Part shown: piece by piece, positions 37,975 through 51,480 of the stretch
Numbering within the stretch: position 1 is the first letter of the stretch
How the letters are laid out: every line of letters begins with the position of its first letter
DNA from: Anoplopoma fimbria
Taxonomy: Eukaryota > Chordata > Actinopteri > Perciformes > Anoplopomatidae
Reading direction: 5' to 3'
Assembly (NCBI RefSeq): GCF_027596085.1
Contig: NC_072456.1
Location: 20,676,218-20,740,217, forward strand
Length of the DNA: 64,000 bases
Program-made: the position numbers and the translations under genes
Notes under the pieces: model-generated
The model's input: only the letters and a program-made list of their open reading frames with translations
What the model was told of the DNA's origin: nothing
Database searches by the model: none

Positions 37975-38260
37975 ACCCCCAGGCAGGTAAGCAGGCGGCG
38001 GCCTGGTCTTCAGAGAAAGAGGGTTGGGCTACAGAGCCAGGCGCCAACAAGGTTTTGGGTTGGGAGGGAAGTAAGTTGTTCATGTTCACGTCTGTTTGTC
38101 CTCTCCCACATTGTGGGCTGGCTGGCTGGGACAGGCCGTCCGGGTGGCAGGCCTATCACGGGCCTGTCAGTGCTGCTGTCACACACCATTGTAGCAGTGG
38201 GGGATTGATGAGGAGCAGCAACAGAATGACTAATGGCTGCTGGGAAACAGGAACAGGAAG
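37975..38260. promoter_or_regulatory. Candidate non-coding regulatory block
   Basis: GC-raised ordered sequence following the retroposon: CAGGCCGTCCGGGTGGCAGG, CCTGTCAGTGCTGCTGTCAC, ACCATTGTAGCAGTGG (SOX-type CCATTGT core) and AATGACTAATGGCTGCTGGG. Not coding in a recognisable way. Confidence 0.3.
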
Positions 38261-38764
38261 AGGAGGAGAGGAGAAGCGGAAGACGAGGTGGAACAGAACT
38301 AAAGTTGCAGGTAAAAAAAAATGGGTACGAGAGGTTTAGTGAGGCTTTGCAGAGAATTAAATGCAAATAAAGATGTGTTATATTGTTGATGCTCAGAGAA
38401 ATATCAGAAAATCATGTCTGCAGACTGGATTTTTCAACCAGCTTTTCCAAGCTTTCAAGTATTAGTATTAGTGTCAGCTGAATATTGATAAAATAATGAT
38501 AAAATACAATTTCTTTGCTCCTTGATGGAGGCTCTCTCAAACTCCCTCGTCTTTTTCTTCATGTTACCAGGAAGTTTCAGGCAAAGTGTCCTTCAGAGTA
38601 ATTCTCATATGCATTTAACATGTGCAGCAGAGGAGTTGTTTCTTCCCATCGGTCTGACTAATAAAAGTACTGGTGAGGATTATAACCAAACATTGGCCAA
38701 ATGGTTTTTAAAATGTAAATAATTCATACATTGTAAATGCACAAGATCTGAAGTTGGAAGCATT

Positions 38765-39080
38765 TTGATTGCCTCTGAAAGGCTCTCAACATGGCGTCAG
38801 CGAGCTGGCGGCTCACAGCTGCGCTTTACAGTGCAAGCGGTGCAATGTATGGCAAAAAGTGCAGAGAGAGCCAACAGTTTTTACCTGAGGAGGAACCAGA
38901 GGATGGGTGCTACAGTTCTGCTACGAAGCTTTCGGTTGGGACGGCGTTATCATCTTTAAACGCCAGGGCAAAGCGGCGGCCCTGAGCTAGCCAGTGGGGC
39001 ACGCTCACGTGCACTAAAAGCTGGCGCAGCCGGCCCTGCTATGTAAACATAGCACAGAAAAGCTCGGATAACAACACACA
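38765..39080. mobile_element. Probable transposon-derived repeat
   Basis: CpG-rich island with CTCAACATGGCGTCAGCGAG, GGGGCACGCTCACGTGCACT, AAAGCTGGCGCAGCCGGCCC and TGTAAACATAGCACAGAAAA. I believe it belongs to a fish repeat of this style; identity is uncertain. Confidence 0.4.
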
Positions 39081-39359
39081 CACAGAGGCAGAGTGACTTC
39101 ATTCTCTGCTCATGTAGACATTACTCCACTATTATAGTGGTTTACTGCTGTATCAATGTTCAGAATGTTAAATACAGCACCTTTTAAAGACATTTAGACC
39201 ACAACTCTGATGATGTCAAGTGAATAGTTATGTCGGAGAAAGGGAACACTAATGTGACTTTCAATCTCTGGCATGTTACAGAGACTTTGTCCAGCTCTGG
39301 GCCCCCAAAAATCACCTACTCCGGACTCCACCTGCTACTCCAAGAAGGTTAAAACAAAC

Positions 39360-40110
39360 AGTAGTTGCAAATCAAATCTGGTGTTAACCTCTCCTTCCGC
39401 TGAATCTGCTCTCCCTCTCTTACTCCTCTCCAATTATCCTAATCCTTCCACCCACTCTCTGATGTTACCTCTCTGTTTTCCCTCTCTGATAGCTGCCAAG
39501 GGATGTAATGGCTGATGTACGAAGGGTAATGGTCCTCTTCTTTCTCCTTGCACCCCTGCTCTCCTCTCCTGCTGGTTTGCTCGGTGGCTCTTCCTCCCCT
39601 AATTCAATTCTACATGCTTTTCTTGGCTTGACCGGCTCCCGTCTCCATTCAACAATTTTTCCCTCTGCCTCCTCTGTGTCTTCTCTGACCTCCTTGACTT
39701 TCTCCATTAAATCCTTCTTCACTCTTTTATTTTTTTTTTTTTTCCAAACCTCATTTTTAGTCTTTTCTCCCACTCTCCATCAACTCCCAGCATTCTCTGT
39801 CTGTTTTCTCTCTCCTCTTTCTGTCTCTCTTGCTCCCAGTTGCTATGTTTTTAGTGCTGCCTCTGATTTGCAACCTCTGGATGTACCCCGTCTCGCTCTC
39901 CCTCTCCGGGCCGTCTGCCTCCCTCAGAGGGAGCAGCTCACTGGGGCTGAGAGGGGTCACGCCTGGGTGAGGGATATCACTTCTCCCCCTATCTCCTTCT
40001 ACCTTTCCTTTCTTTATTCACCCTTTAAGTCCCCCTCTCCTCTCTATATGTCTCTCTCTCCCTTCTAATCTTCTTGTTCTCCTCTCTAGACATCCATCCT
40101 CCTTCTCTTT
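39360..40110. repeat. Long pyrimidine-rich low-complexity region
   Basis: Strong C/T bias over about 750 bp with runs such as CTCTCCTCTCC and a long T run (39728-39741). Leucine/serine/phenylalanine-rich frames here, one even starting like a signal peptide, are compositional artefacts. Confidence 0.65.
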
Positions 40111-40497
40111 TCGGTCCTCTTCCAGTGACATAATTGATTTGCTGGATTCCTCCAGAAGCACATCAGGCCAAAATCACATTTAAAAATGTCATTTCACAAT
40201 GAGGTATGTATTTGATAATAAAATGATATTTATGCTTTGAACATCTCCCATATACTGCATATTGTACACTATGTGACATATTTATATGCATGTCTATGTT
40301 TCTTCTACATGATTTAGGCGAGTAGTGTGTGTGTAGGAGTGTGTGAGAGCGCTGATAAATGATCGTACATGTGTCATGAGATGCTGCTGAAGAGCTTTGT
40401 GTACACAGATGCAAAGAGAGAGCGAGTGTGATGAGGAGGTCGGTGACAAAAGGGAGAAGATGGAGATAAACGGAGGAAAAAAATAATCGGCTGGTGT

Positions 40498-40690
40498 GTG
40501 TTCTTGTGGGGGGCAACTGAGAGGATCGTCTTCCCCCCTCGGCCCCTCCCTGGCCCCAGCCAGAAGCCTCCAGGGGTCCCTGGGTTCCTGAGGAAAAACA
40601 TCTCGGCCCCCATCACCCCTGAACCCAGCGCTGGGCTGTTTACCTTGGCCTGGCTGCCTGACAGCTTTACTGATGTTACATACAGGCACA
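40498..40690. promoter_or_regulatory. Candidate regulatory element with a forkhead core
   Basis: GC-rich ordered block (GAGGATCGTCTTCCCCCC, GCCTCCAGGGGTCCCTGGG, CATCACCCCTGAACCCAGCG) in the desert, containing TGTTTAC (40638-40644), the complement of the forkhead core GTAAACA, and ending CTTTACTGATGTTACATA. Not coding. Confidence 0.35.
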
Positions 40691-41455
40691 CAGGGACCCT
40701 GATTCAGAGAGGGAGAGGGAGCAGGAGCACAGGGAGAGAGGAGGAATGGAGGAGTTAGGAGGATGGAGGACGAGTGACGAGGATGGAGGATGGAGGGGAG
40801 GACGAATGGCGCAAGTTGAGGTGAAAAGGAGAGCGTCTACGGGGGTAGCGGAGGTGTGAGGGAGCCAGAGTGTTAGCTTACTCTGATCTTAATCACCACC
40901 ATCAGATCCATTTGGGGAGATCTCCAGAGGAGCGAGCCGTCCACAGGGCAGCAGAGTGCACGCTGAGCACACACCGGGAAGAAATATCGCCGGCAAGAAG
41001 TCTGCACTGGAAATACAGGCATTCATTTTCATCAGCTCGCTAAGTATCGCTGTGCATATAAAGCAATATTTTGTTTTTAGTGGACCACTGCTCAGTGTAG
41101 TGTGTGAGATTTTATAAGCAAATGTGGAATGGAGACTCAATATTTTGACAGGAGCTAGCATTACTCATTACAGTGCGGTGTGGAAATGTATAGGCACTTT
41201 CCATACTGTTCATGGGGAGAAAATGAGGCAGAGAGGGGGCTACTGGCTCTCACTATACAAATGTTGACACAAGTATACAATATCTATTTTAAATAAATGA
41301 ACATTATCAATTTGGAAACTGCCCTATTCATTCAGCTATAACAAATATTAGTTAGGGGAGGCAGATGAGAGTGAGTTTTTCAGTCGAAACGTCCCATGTG
41401 GACAATTTCTGGTTAGTGGAAGAACAAAAAACAAGGGAAACACACTGCTTTTGAT
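40691..41455. other. Intergenic with GA-rich low complexity at its start
   Basis: 40,700-40,860 is purine-rich (GAGAGGGAGAGGGAGC, GGATGGAGGACGAG). The remainder is unique and AT-rich. No gene. Confidence 0.35.
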
Positions 41456-41459
41456 AATG

Positions 41460-41720
41460 GTTTGAATACGCATTCATCCCTCATCGTTTCAGGACAAAAC
41501 TTCCACTCACTCCCGGCAGTTTGTCTATTTGTAGGCGTTTGTTTGTCCATTTCTGAGCCCCGTTGTCGGGCCGGGCCGCGGGGGTTTTCTGTGATGGGGT
41601 GGGAGGTCTGTGTTTTGCAGCTCAGAGCTCTAAGTCTTGTTTGTCTGTCCTGAGCAGCTGGACAAGCTGTAATAATACAAACGTGCCTTTGAACAGGCTG
41701 CTGTGTTGTGCCGCTCTGGT
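41460..41720. promoter_or_regulatory. Candidate non-coding regulatory block
   Basis: Ordered sequence with CCCTCATCGTTTCAGGAC, GGGCCGGGCCGCGGGGG, GGACAAGCTGTAATAATAC and CCTTTGAACAGG (a TCF/LEF-like CTTTGAA). Flanked on the right by a (CA)n array. No coding logic. Confidence 0.3.
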
Positions 41721-41731
41721 TTAGGTTACAT

Positions 41732-41732
<1 letters not shown>

Positions 41733-41784
<52 letters not shown>

Positions 41785-41820
41785 CTTCACCCAGAAACTC
41801 ACACACACACACACACACAT
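41733..41820. repeat. (CA)n microsatellites, interrupted
   Basis: About 50 bp of CA (41733-41782), a short spacer, then a further ~20 bp of CA (41801-41819). Confidence 0.95.
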
Positions 41821-42076
41821 ACACACATATGACGGGCAGACTGGCAACCGCATACACATGCACACAAATGCATAACGAAAACACATGTCTACCACACACT
41901 CACGGACACAGGTGGACATGCAGATGTGCGTGCAAGCATTAATATCCGCAGATGCACGCAACAATACACCCTTGATTGTTGATCACAACTAAATAAGCCT
42001 TCATTGATCTCTGCCAGACTGTGATTGATCATCGTAAACCCGGCTCTGCGTGACAGCCTGTTTGTCTGTCTCCTCT

Positions 42077-42104
42077 GTTTGTTTGTTTGTTTGTTTGTTT
42101 GTTT
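42077..42104. repeat. (GTTT)n microsatellite
   Basis: Seven GTTT units. Confidence 0.95.
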
Positions 42105-42173
42105 ATGTGGACAGACGGGTGGCTTGCTTGTTGTTTGTTTATGGCTGATCATTTGTCACAATAAAGCATTAGG

Positions 42174-44570
<2,397 letters not shown>

Positions 44571-44579
44571 TTTCAAACA

Positions 44580-44920
44580 ACATAGGATTACAATTTGTTT
44601 CTTTCTCACCGTCGGCAACAGGGAATTCCCATCACAGTATAACATTTCGTTGCACTTCCGGTATTTCCCAACAAAATAGGCACATGCGTGACGTTTCCCT
44701 TCAGAGCCCTCTCGGTCGGAAAGCTCTTTAAGTTTAGGCAGCACATCTACTTGGTTAAGTTTAGTTAAAGATCGTGGTTTGGGTTGTATCAGAGCTCAGA
44801 CGGCTCATTTATTCCGAATGCGCAAAACAGCACGTTACGTTACACTTCCGGTATTTTCCCCGCGCCCTTTGGCCTTTCAGCAAGCGCACCGCCCCGACAG
44901 AAAGTGAAACTACTCCCCCT
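44580..44920. mobile_element. Transposon-derived repeat with duplicated ETS-type motif
   Basis: ACTTCCGGTATTT occurs twice (near 44655 and 44844), and the intervening TACTTGGTTAAGTTTAGTTA then AAAGATCGTGGTTTGGGTTG is a phrase of a common fish interspersed repeat. Boundaries approximate. Confidence 0.6.
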
Positions 44921-46295
44921 ACTGTTCAGAGTCAACACCTACTGCGGGAATTTTTATTCTATTTTATTCTTCAGCATTTTGAGGCTTCTTAACCATTTTT
45001 ACTTTAAATGTTACCCCCCAGTCTTGTATTTATACAAACCAATAAGCCATCGGTGGGTAACGTGGCCAACAATTGTCAATAAAAATTACCGAATACATTT
45101 CCACCAGAAACACACATAATAACATTATTTTTTTCACCCCATATACTGAATACTGTTGTAATTCCTTCATGACAAATCCAGCTATGGAGAGCTGATGAGA
45201 TGATGAAAAACAGAATGACAGCAGGACGACATTGTAAAAACTAAAGTGTGCCTCTGTCCTCCTCCTCCCAGCCCCTTTGCTGCCCTCGGCTCCTGAACTC
45301 AAGGCCTTGGGGTGAGTTTTTTAACAGTTTCTCAGTGACCTCAACATCTGACCACCCTGTCCTGTACCTGCAATAAAACACAGATGGAGGCACCACAAAT
45401 GTAAGCTAGACACATCAGCACAGACCAACAAGCGGGCATCACAGTGTTCGCTTCAGCAGAGAGAAACCCTTACCAAAAACAAACGTATGTTATCACAGCG
45501 CTTGTTTGTTCGCCTCTGTTTGAGTTTCCTCATTTTTATTTTGAATTTATGTTGAGGGGAGATTTGTGTGTTGCTCCAGCATGGTGTGTGTATGTGGGAG
45601 CATACTAGCAAGTTCATGCACCATTTACCGGCCTCATGTTTACTTGTGAACTTTGGTGGGAGTGCACATGACAGGGTTCATCTGTCTTGCTCTCCCCACA
45701 TTTTGTTTTTATATGGCATGCTGTGATTTTTTTGTGTTGTGTTTGGTTTGTGACTCCTCAGCCACAGTCTTCATTAGATAATGAAAGGGCAGAGTATTTG
45801 TGGTGGGAAGGTGAAGGTCAAAACAGTGTTTTGAATACACACACATGACTGATTGGAGAGACGTGTTCAGCTATGCAGACTCAGATGAGTCAGCAAAAAC
45901 AACGGCTGTATGTTTTCTGCACTAGAAAATAGCTACATGTCAGTTTCCGCCTTTTTTTTGGTAATGTTATCTGTCAGATTTGAATTAATCTTGGTGATCT
46001 GTGATTATGCTTCCATTAAATGGTTTAGTAAAGTAAAGTGTGATTTAATGTTTCCAACAACTGCCTCTATGTGAACAGATACAAGGAGACATAAAAATAA
46101 TGTATATAATTAATTAACCACTAATAACTCAGATACTTGGCATTACATTTTGTTATTTTGGTTACATAAACTTCATAAAGAACCATGTTTAGATACAAGG
46201 GATAAAAGTAATTTACTTCCAAATAAAGCAAAGTATGATGCGAGGAAACTACAAGTAATTTAGTATAGAATAAAGTAAGGTGTAAATAGTTAAGA
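44921..46295. other. Intergenic, no gene seen
   Basis: AT-rich unique sequence with one GC-raised patch (45,250-45,360). No gene. Confidence 0.35.
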
Positions 46296-46299
46296 AGGG

Positions 46300-46402
46300 G
46301 ACTGAACTGGGGAATATTGTATGCTGTACAGGTTGTTAGGACCCTGGTGGCAAATTTGAGACTTCTGATATTATGCTATATGAATAAAATTGACTTGACC
46401 AA
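46300..46402 (+). mobile_element. Retroposon tail fragment
   Basis: Ends with TATATGAATAAAATTGACTT-GACC, the characteristic tail of a fish retroposon that normally runs into (TTGAC)n. Only the 3' end is left. Confidence 0.5.
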
Positions 46403-47095
46403 AAATTCAGTAAATAACAATTCAGCTCAAAATAATAAGAAATTGCGAATGTTTAGAGTTAACTAGAATAAAAACACAGATTGCTCCTTTAGTTTGAACT
46501 CTTTTCCTAATCTTTAGCCACCTGGTGGCCTCATTTGCACTTGCATAATGTGCAAACATATCTTGTTTCTCACACACACACACACACACACATGCTGTTT
46601 GTTGGCGTCTTCCAGTCCAACTGGCCTCCCTTGCTGTTTGTTTAGTGTTTGCCAAATTTTGATTGCCATGTCTGTCGGCTGTATGTTTCACAGAAAAAGA
46701 AAGTGGATCCAACTTGGAGAATTTTGTGAAAAATGGACAGAAAGAGAGAGGAAGAAAAGGAAAGCTTGAACTAGTGAGAAAAGGAGATGTTTCCAAACAT
46801 TGCCTGAACTCATAGCTTGTAGCAGAGTGACGGACGAGACAAGGGAGGGGAAAAACAGATCAAGACGCAAAGTGGAAATGAAATGGGCAAACAACAACAA
46901 AAGGGTAAAAAGAAGAGGGTGAGATGGTTGTAAGGAGCGAGAGGGCAAGTGGAGGCCATGCGAACCACAAAAAATGGGTTGAATTGAAAAATTTGATAAA
47001 GCCCTGCTGGCTTGCGAGGGTCGGATTGAGCATGCAGGCAGGAGGGAGGGAGGGGTTGGAATAGGGCTTTGGAGGGGCTATCGGGAGCAGTACAT
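46403..47095. other. Intergenic, purine-rich in part
   Basis: A short (CA)n of ~20 bp at 46570-46591 and GA-rich stretches (46736-46770, 46835-46930, 47030-47060). No gene. Confidence 0.35.
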
Positions 47096-47099
47096 CTGC

Positions 47100-47375
47100 A
47101 AAAGCCATTAAGGAGTGTCTATGTATTCAGCGTGACGCTGTGTTTTCTCTGCCAGGCCTGATTTGGGCCTGCGCAGCAAAACTTGGATCGGGTTTCATCG
47201 GCGTGCAGTGGGGGGCCGTCTCCAGTTGACGCGTGATGATTTAGTCAGGTGTGAGCGTTCACTTTCCAATTTGCAGGGAAATAAATTAGAAGTGATTTTT
47301 TACGAGGCCTCTGTCCCAGGCTGTCTCAAGGCTCTCTCTGCCCCCCGCTGTGCACTGTCAGCCCAACTGATGTGT
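47100..47375. promoter_or_regulatory. Candidate conserved non-coding element
   Basis: Ordered, GC-balanced block: TTTGGGCCTGCGCAGCAAAA, GATCGGGTTTCATCGGCGTG, GACGCGTGATGATTTAGTCA, CACTTTCCAATTTGCAGGG and TAAATTAGAAGTGATTTTTT. TGATGATTTAG and AATTAG are homeodomain-like. No coding frame that makes sense. Confidence 0.38.
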
Positions 47376-47575
47376 TTATAAGGAGTGCTGCAGTGGGAGC
47401 TGCCCCCACATAAACACACCCACACATGTACAATACATAGTATACACAAAAATACACGTGTGCATCTAGACATGAGTAATGCAAACAATGGCATACCTGA
47501 TAAACACATATGCATGAACATGCGTGAGAAACACATTGTTGCACGGTCTTTGTACAGAAATGCAATTTTGCAAAC

Positions 47576-49267
47576 TAGGGATATTGATAATTAACCATTT
47601 GACTTTTGACAGTCAATAATCATTTTGACTGATTAATGCTATCAGTTAAACAGTTAAAAGAAACATCAACGTAAAGGAAAAGCTGAGCAAAACTCGGAGC
47701 AGTTTATCACTGAAAGGAGGATAGCTGGTCCACCTTTAAGGGTCAGTCCACCTTAAGTGAGCCTGGGCCGTTGTTGTCACTAGCTTTGGGGCTAGTGCCC
47801 TTTGCTTAAATCAGCAGGTAGCAAGCATGACACAGAAGTTGTGGCATTAATTCACTGTAACGTCACACACACTGCACTGCTTCGTCGTAGCTATAAGGTT
47901 ACTGTTAACTTCATAATACAAATCACACAATACACTGGGTCAGAGACGTCCTGACAGAGTATACCAGGAAGACGCAGCTGACAACCTGGCAGCTAAACCA
48001 ATTGATGCGGTGGAGACTTACTGGGAAAGTGGCTGCATCCACGACAATGCACGAAACATTGTGGAATGCTAACTCTCACTTACTGGTGATGATGGGTTTA
48101 ATCTGTTTATCATTGGGCCAGGTTTTTAAAAAAAAAGAATGTAGCACTTTAACCACAGCACCCCTTGCATGCAAAGCACTTATCTTGTCGGTTAATGTGG
48201 GTCGGCTATCGAAAAGTTAACAACCATATTACAAACTGCTCATTGTGTCAAACTTAAAATGCTTTCCATATTTTTGTTGCGCTTGTGAAGTTGTAAGTAA
48301 GTAGTTAAGACAGTGAGACATGTATTTACTGTTTCGTTTTTTGTGAACTTTTACCCTGCAACATGTTCACCAAGCAGGGAATACAAATATTAAAATGGAC
48401 AAGAAAAAACCCCAAAACAATGTATAATCCTCCAGGTGCAGTAGGAGCTCTGGCTGATATTTAAATAAAAACAGAGGAACACAGGTGTGTTAGTAGCAGA
48501 AGAGCGACAGCAGAAGAGATCCAGACAGAGATGATGGTTTTCTGAGGTGATGGAAACATGTTTGAGTTCCACTGGGGTCTAGAAGCCGGAAACCCAAATC
48601 CCATGACCTCTGACTTCTGTTTGGTTCTCTGCTACTGCTCCCACACATGGCTCTGGAAGCCTTTACTAAATAACTGCCTGACTTGTCATGTCTGGCTGAC
48701 TCTCTTCATGCATTTTTTTTGTTTATCTCTGCCTGCCTGTCTGTCTGTCTGTCTGTCTGTCTGTCTTACTGACTGAACGACAGCCAGACCTGTCTGTCTG
48801 TTGGCCTTCCTAGTTGTGAATGAGTGTGTTGTCTCTGTCGGTCTTTTTCCCTCACCTTCCAAAGTTAAAATGAGCAGCCTTTGTGGGACCATTTCAGAAA
48901 CAGGTAAATGCTCTTTTAAAACTGTTGTATCTAAACTTAATAGTTCAACAAATGACGACCCTACACCCATCCAGTGTATGAAATATTTGATATATTATTA
49001 CAATATTATTCCTTGTTCAGCTTGACCTATTCTTACTTTTCATACTCATAAATTAAAGTGATGTTGTGTGACTCCCGTCATGCGGTGCATTCAGTGCATG
49101 ACAGACAGCCACGGGAGTCCAGCTTTTTCTCACAATCACATATTATTTTTTTCAGACTCAAATGCAATATCTTTTCTTTTTCGATTTCTTCTTTTTAAGA
49201 TTCGGAAACTAAGAAAATAAGAATCTTGATTATTACATGAATCATTTTTTTTTGCCCCCCATCCCTA
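47576..49267 (+). mobile_element. hAT-type DNA transposon relic (possibly nested)
   Basis: Left edge TAGGGATATTGATAATTAAC and right edge ending CCCATCCCTA share a TAGGGAT inverted terminus. Internally, 48034-48069 reads CIHDNARNIVEC, resembling the conserved xxDNAxNI motif of hAT transposases, with a stop directly after it. No 8-bp target duplication is visible, so the two edges may belong to different insertions. A (TGTC)n array interrupts the right half. Confidence 0.42.
48730..48766. repeat. (TGTC)n microsatellite
   Basis: CTGC units pass into about eight CTGT units. Confidence 0.95.
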
Positions 49268-49554
49268 TTTATAGCCTTGTGTGCATGTCTTCAGTGTTTT
49301 TCAAACATGTACCTACTGGTTAAGAGTGTAATACTGAAAAGAATATATATACTTGAAATGCCTACTTGAGTACAGGCACTCAGTTCTCATAGATCAGCAA
49401 CATTGACCATTAGTACTTTATGTTAACGTGCTAATGGTTGTTTATGAACCTTAAATTAATGTGTGTGTGCAAAGTTTCCCCCTGAATCAGATTCTATAGA
49501 GAGGTGAAGTCCCTTGCCTTTTGATGGACCTTCATGAGACTTCATGGGGATTCT

Positions 49555-49660
49555 AAAACAAAAAGACTAAACTGTGTTGCCAAACATACTTGGCGGCCAT
49601 TAATACGCCTGGGCGGCCTGCCCAAGTAAATTTTATGTCTGGGAAACACTGCTGTGTCTA
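49555..49660. mobile_element. Probable hAT element terminus
   Basis: Ends GTCTGGGAAACACTGCTG; CAGTGTTTCCCA on the other strand is a typical hAT terminal sequence. Preceded by CGCCTGGGCGGCCTGCCC. No second end identified. Confidence 0.4.
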
Positions 49661-51265
49661 TGTCATTTTTATATTTCCCCCAACCGAGTTCGGTTGCTCC
49701 TCCGCATGTCTGACGTTATTGTACAGCCCTTTTTAAATGAATAATTTTGATAGAGGGTTGTGGCTGAAGTTAGACGTGCTTCATCAAGTCTTCTCCGTTC
49801 ATATACAGCTGATGGCAGACACTTTTGGGGTTTGGATCTTCATTCACTGTAGGCTGAAGAATGAAATCTCATCTCATCACCACACCGCAATGACATAAAC
49901 TGAAAACAAGCCGCCTCATCCAATTCCTCAATTGAATAACATTCTGTTTGACTGTCAGAGCAGAGGTGTTTCGACAGTTGAGTCTACATCAACAGACTAA
50001 ACAGTATGATCCAGAATCCATCATGGGCAGTGAACATGTTGCACCAAAACTTGAGAATGACCTTGTTACCAATTCTTTTAACATTTTGAACATTAGCAGA
50101 TTGGTAAAACATGAAAGATTGAATCAGTGTGCTGTAATATTGCAAGTACGGATTTACACAACAAGCATGTTGATAAATGTTTCAATACAGTCCGTTAGAA
50201 AATCATTAAACCTATTTGATCACCAGATTTCAACGCGTCATTGGGTCAATTGAAGATAATTATACTTATACAATTATTATGTCAAAGCACTTAGACACAG
50301 TTGTGAGAAAATGAGGTATTGGTTTCCCACAGTAATTACAGAGTAATGATTGACATATGAGCATTTTGGTTTGTAGGAATTGTGGTGTTTTTTTTAGCCC
50401 TACAGTACGATAAATGTTTACTTTGCTTGAAAATGATGAGCAGCTTGGACTTTTACAATGGAACTTTGGACAGGAAGTCGGTACACGGCCGTCATTTGCC
50501 TAACCCTCCTACACACAGCAGATGAACGAAAGAGATTGGGAACTTTTTACTGAGGGGGGTCAAAGTCTCCTTCCTTTACGAGTTGTTACAACATGAATGG
50601 GAGCACTGAGCGAGGGAGGGAGGGAGGAACTAGGTACGGAGGGAGGAAAAGCGGAGGAGGGGAGGGAGGGAAGGAAGTGAATGGTGTAGTTTTTCTCAAC
50701 TATAGCACCCCTGAGCGAGGTGAGAGGTGGGGGCCAGGGGGCACTGGCTGGGTGGTCAGCGTGATGGGCGAACTGTGTGCGCTTATGTGTGTGTTAATAG
50801 CCGAAAGTCAGAAAGAGAAAGGAGTTCCGTATGTTAAGAACTCAACTGTGGGAATAATCAAAAGCATCTGATGTTCCCCTCAAGGCCGTTTGATCCTTTT
50901 TTTTCTATTCTTATTTTCTATCAGTTCTTTCCCTCAGACTACTGCTTCTATTCTTGTGTCATTGTTATTCCATGCAGAGCTTACACATGCACATTCTCTG
51001 AGGTTTTGCTCTTTATGGGCTGCAGAATGAGGTGTAGACCAAAATGACTACTCCAACTGAGTAGCCGCACGGGTCCTAAAACAACATACTGCATTTAGCC
51101 AATAGAACTCGTTCCTATTGACCATAAAGTATCCAGGCTTAATAAAAAAAAGGCATCAAGTATTGAAAGCTTAAGTGTTTCACTTCACACAGACTCACGC
51201 TAAGAAAAACGCAGCACACAGTGAACTATGTTCAGTGGAGATGTGGGATTATGCCAACAAAAGAA
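49661..51265. other. Intergenic, no gene seen
   Basis: AT-rich, with GGGA-repeat low complexity at 50,610-50,680. No gene. A 101-codon plus-strand frame at 49,948-50,253 has no domain features or splice context. Confidence 0.35.
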
Positions 51266-51269
51266 CGCT

Positions 51270-51480
51270 TTAACAACTTTTGGGAATGCGCTTATTCACT
51301 TACTTGCAGAGAGTTAGATTAGAAGCTTGACACCACTCTAATATTTTATATCTTAATGCTTATCTTTGTCTCCGGACAGCATGAAACATGGCCAATACTA
51401 GTTGACAAGAAAGAACAATTCAAACTTTTCCAATTGCAACCAATTGTTGAAGACCTTTCTCCATTTTCTCTTATAGATCG
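51270..51480. mobile_element. Second copy of the repeat family at 12.15-12.48 kb
   Basis: TTTGGGAATGCGCTTATTCA-CTTACTTGCAGAGAGTTAGA and GAAGCTTGACACCACTCTAA match the left portion of the same percomorph repeat (compare GAGTTGGATGAGCAGATTGA at 12.2 kb). Right part diverged. Confidence 0.6.

Noticed and set aside
39508..40068. 186-codon frame beginning like a signal peptide (MADVRRVMVLFFLLAPLL)
   Set aside because: Lies in the pyrimidine-rich tract, which generates Leu/Ser/Phe codons by composition; no homology recognised.
41413..41964. 183-codon minus-strand frame
   Set aside because: Mostly CA-repeat-derived Cys/Val with low-complexity ends.
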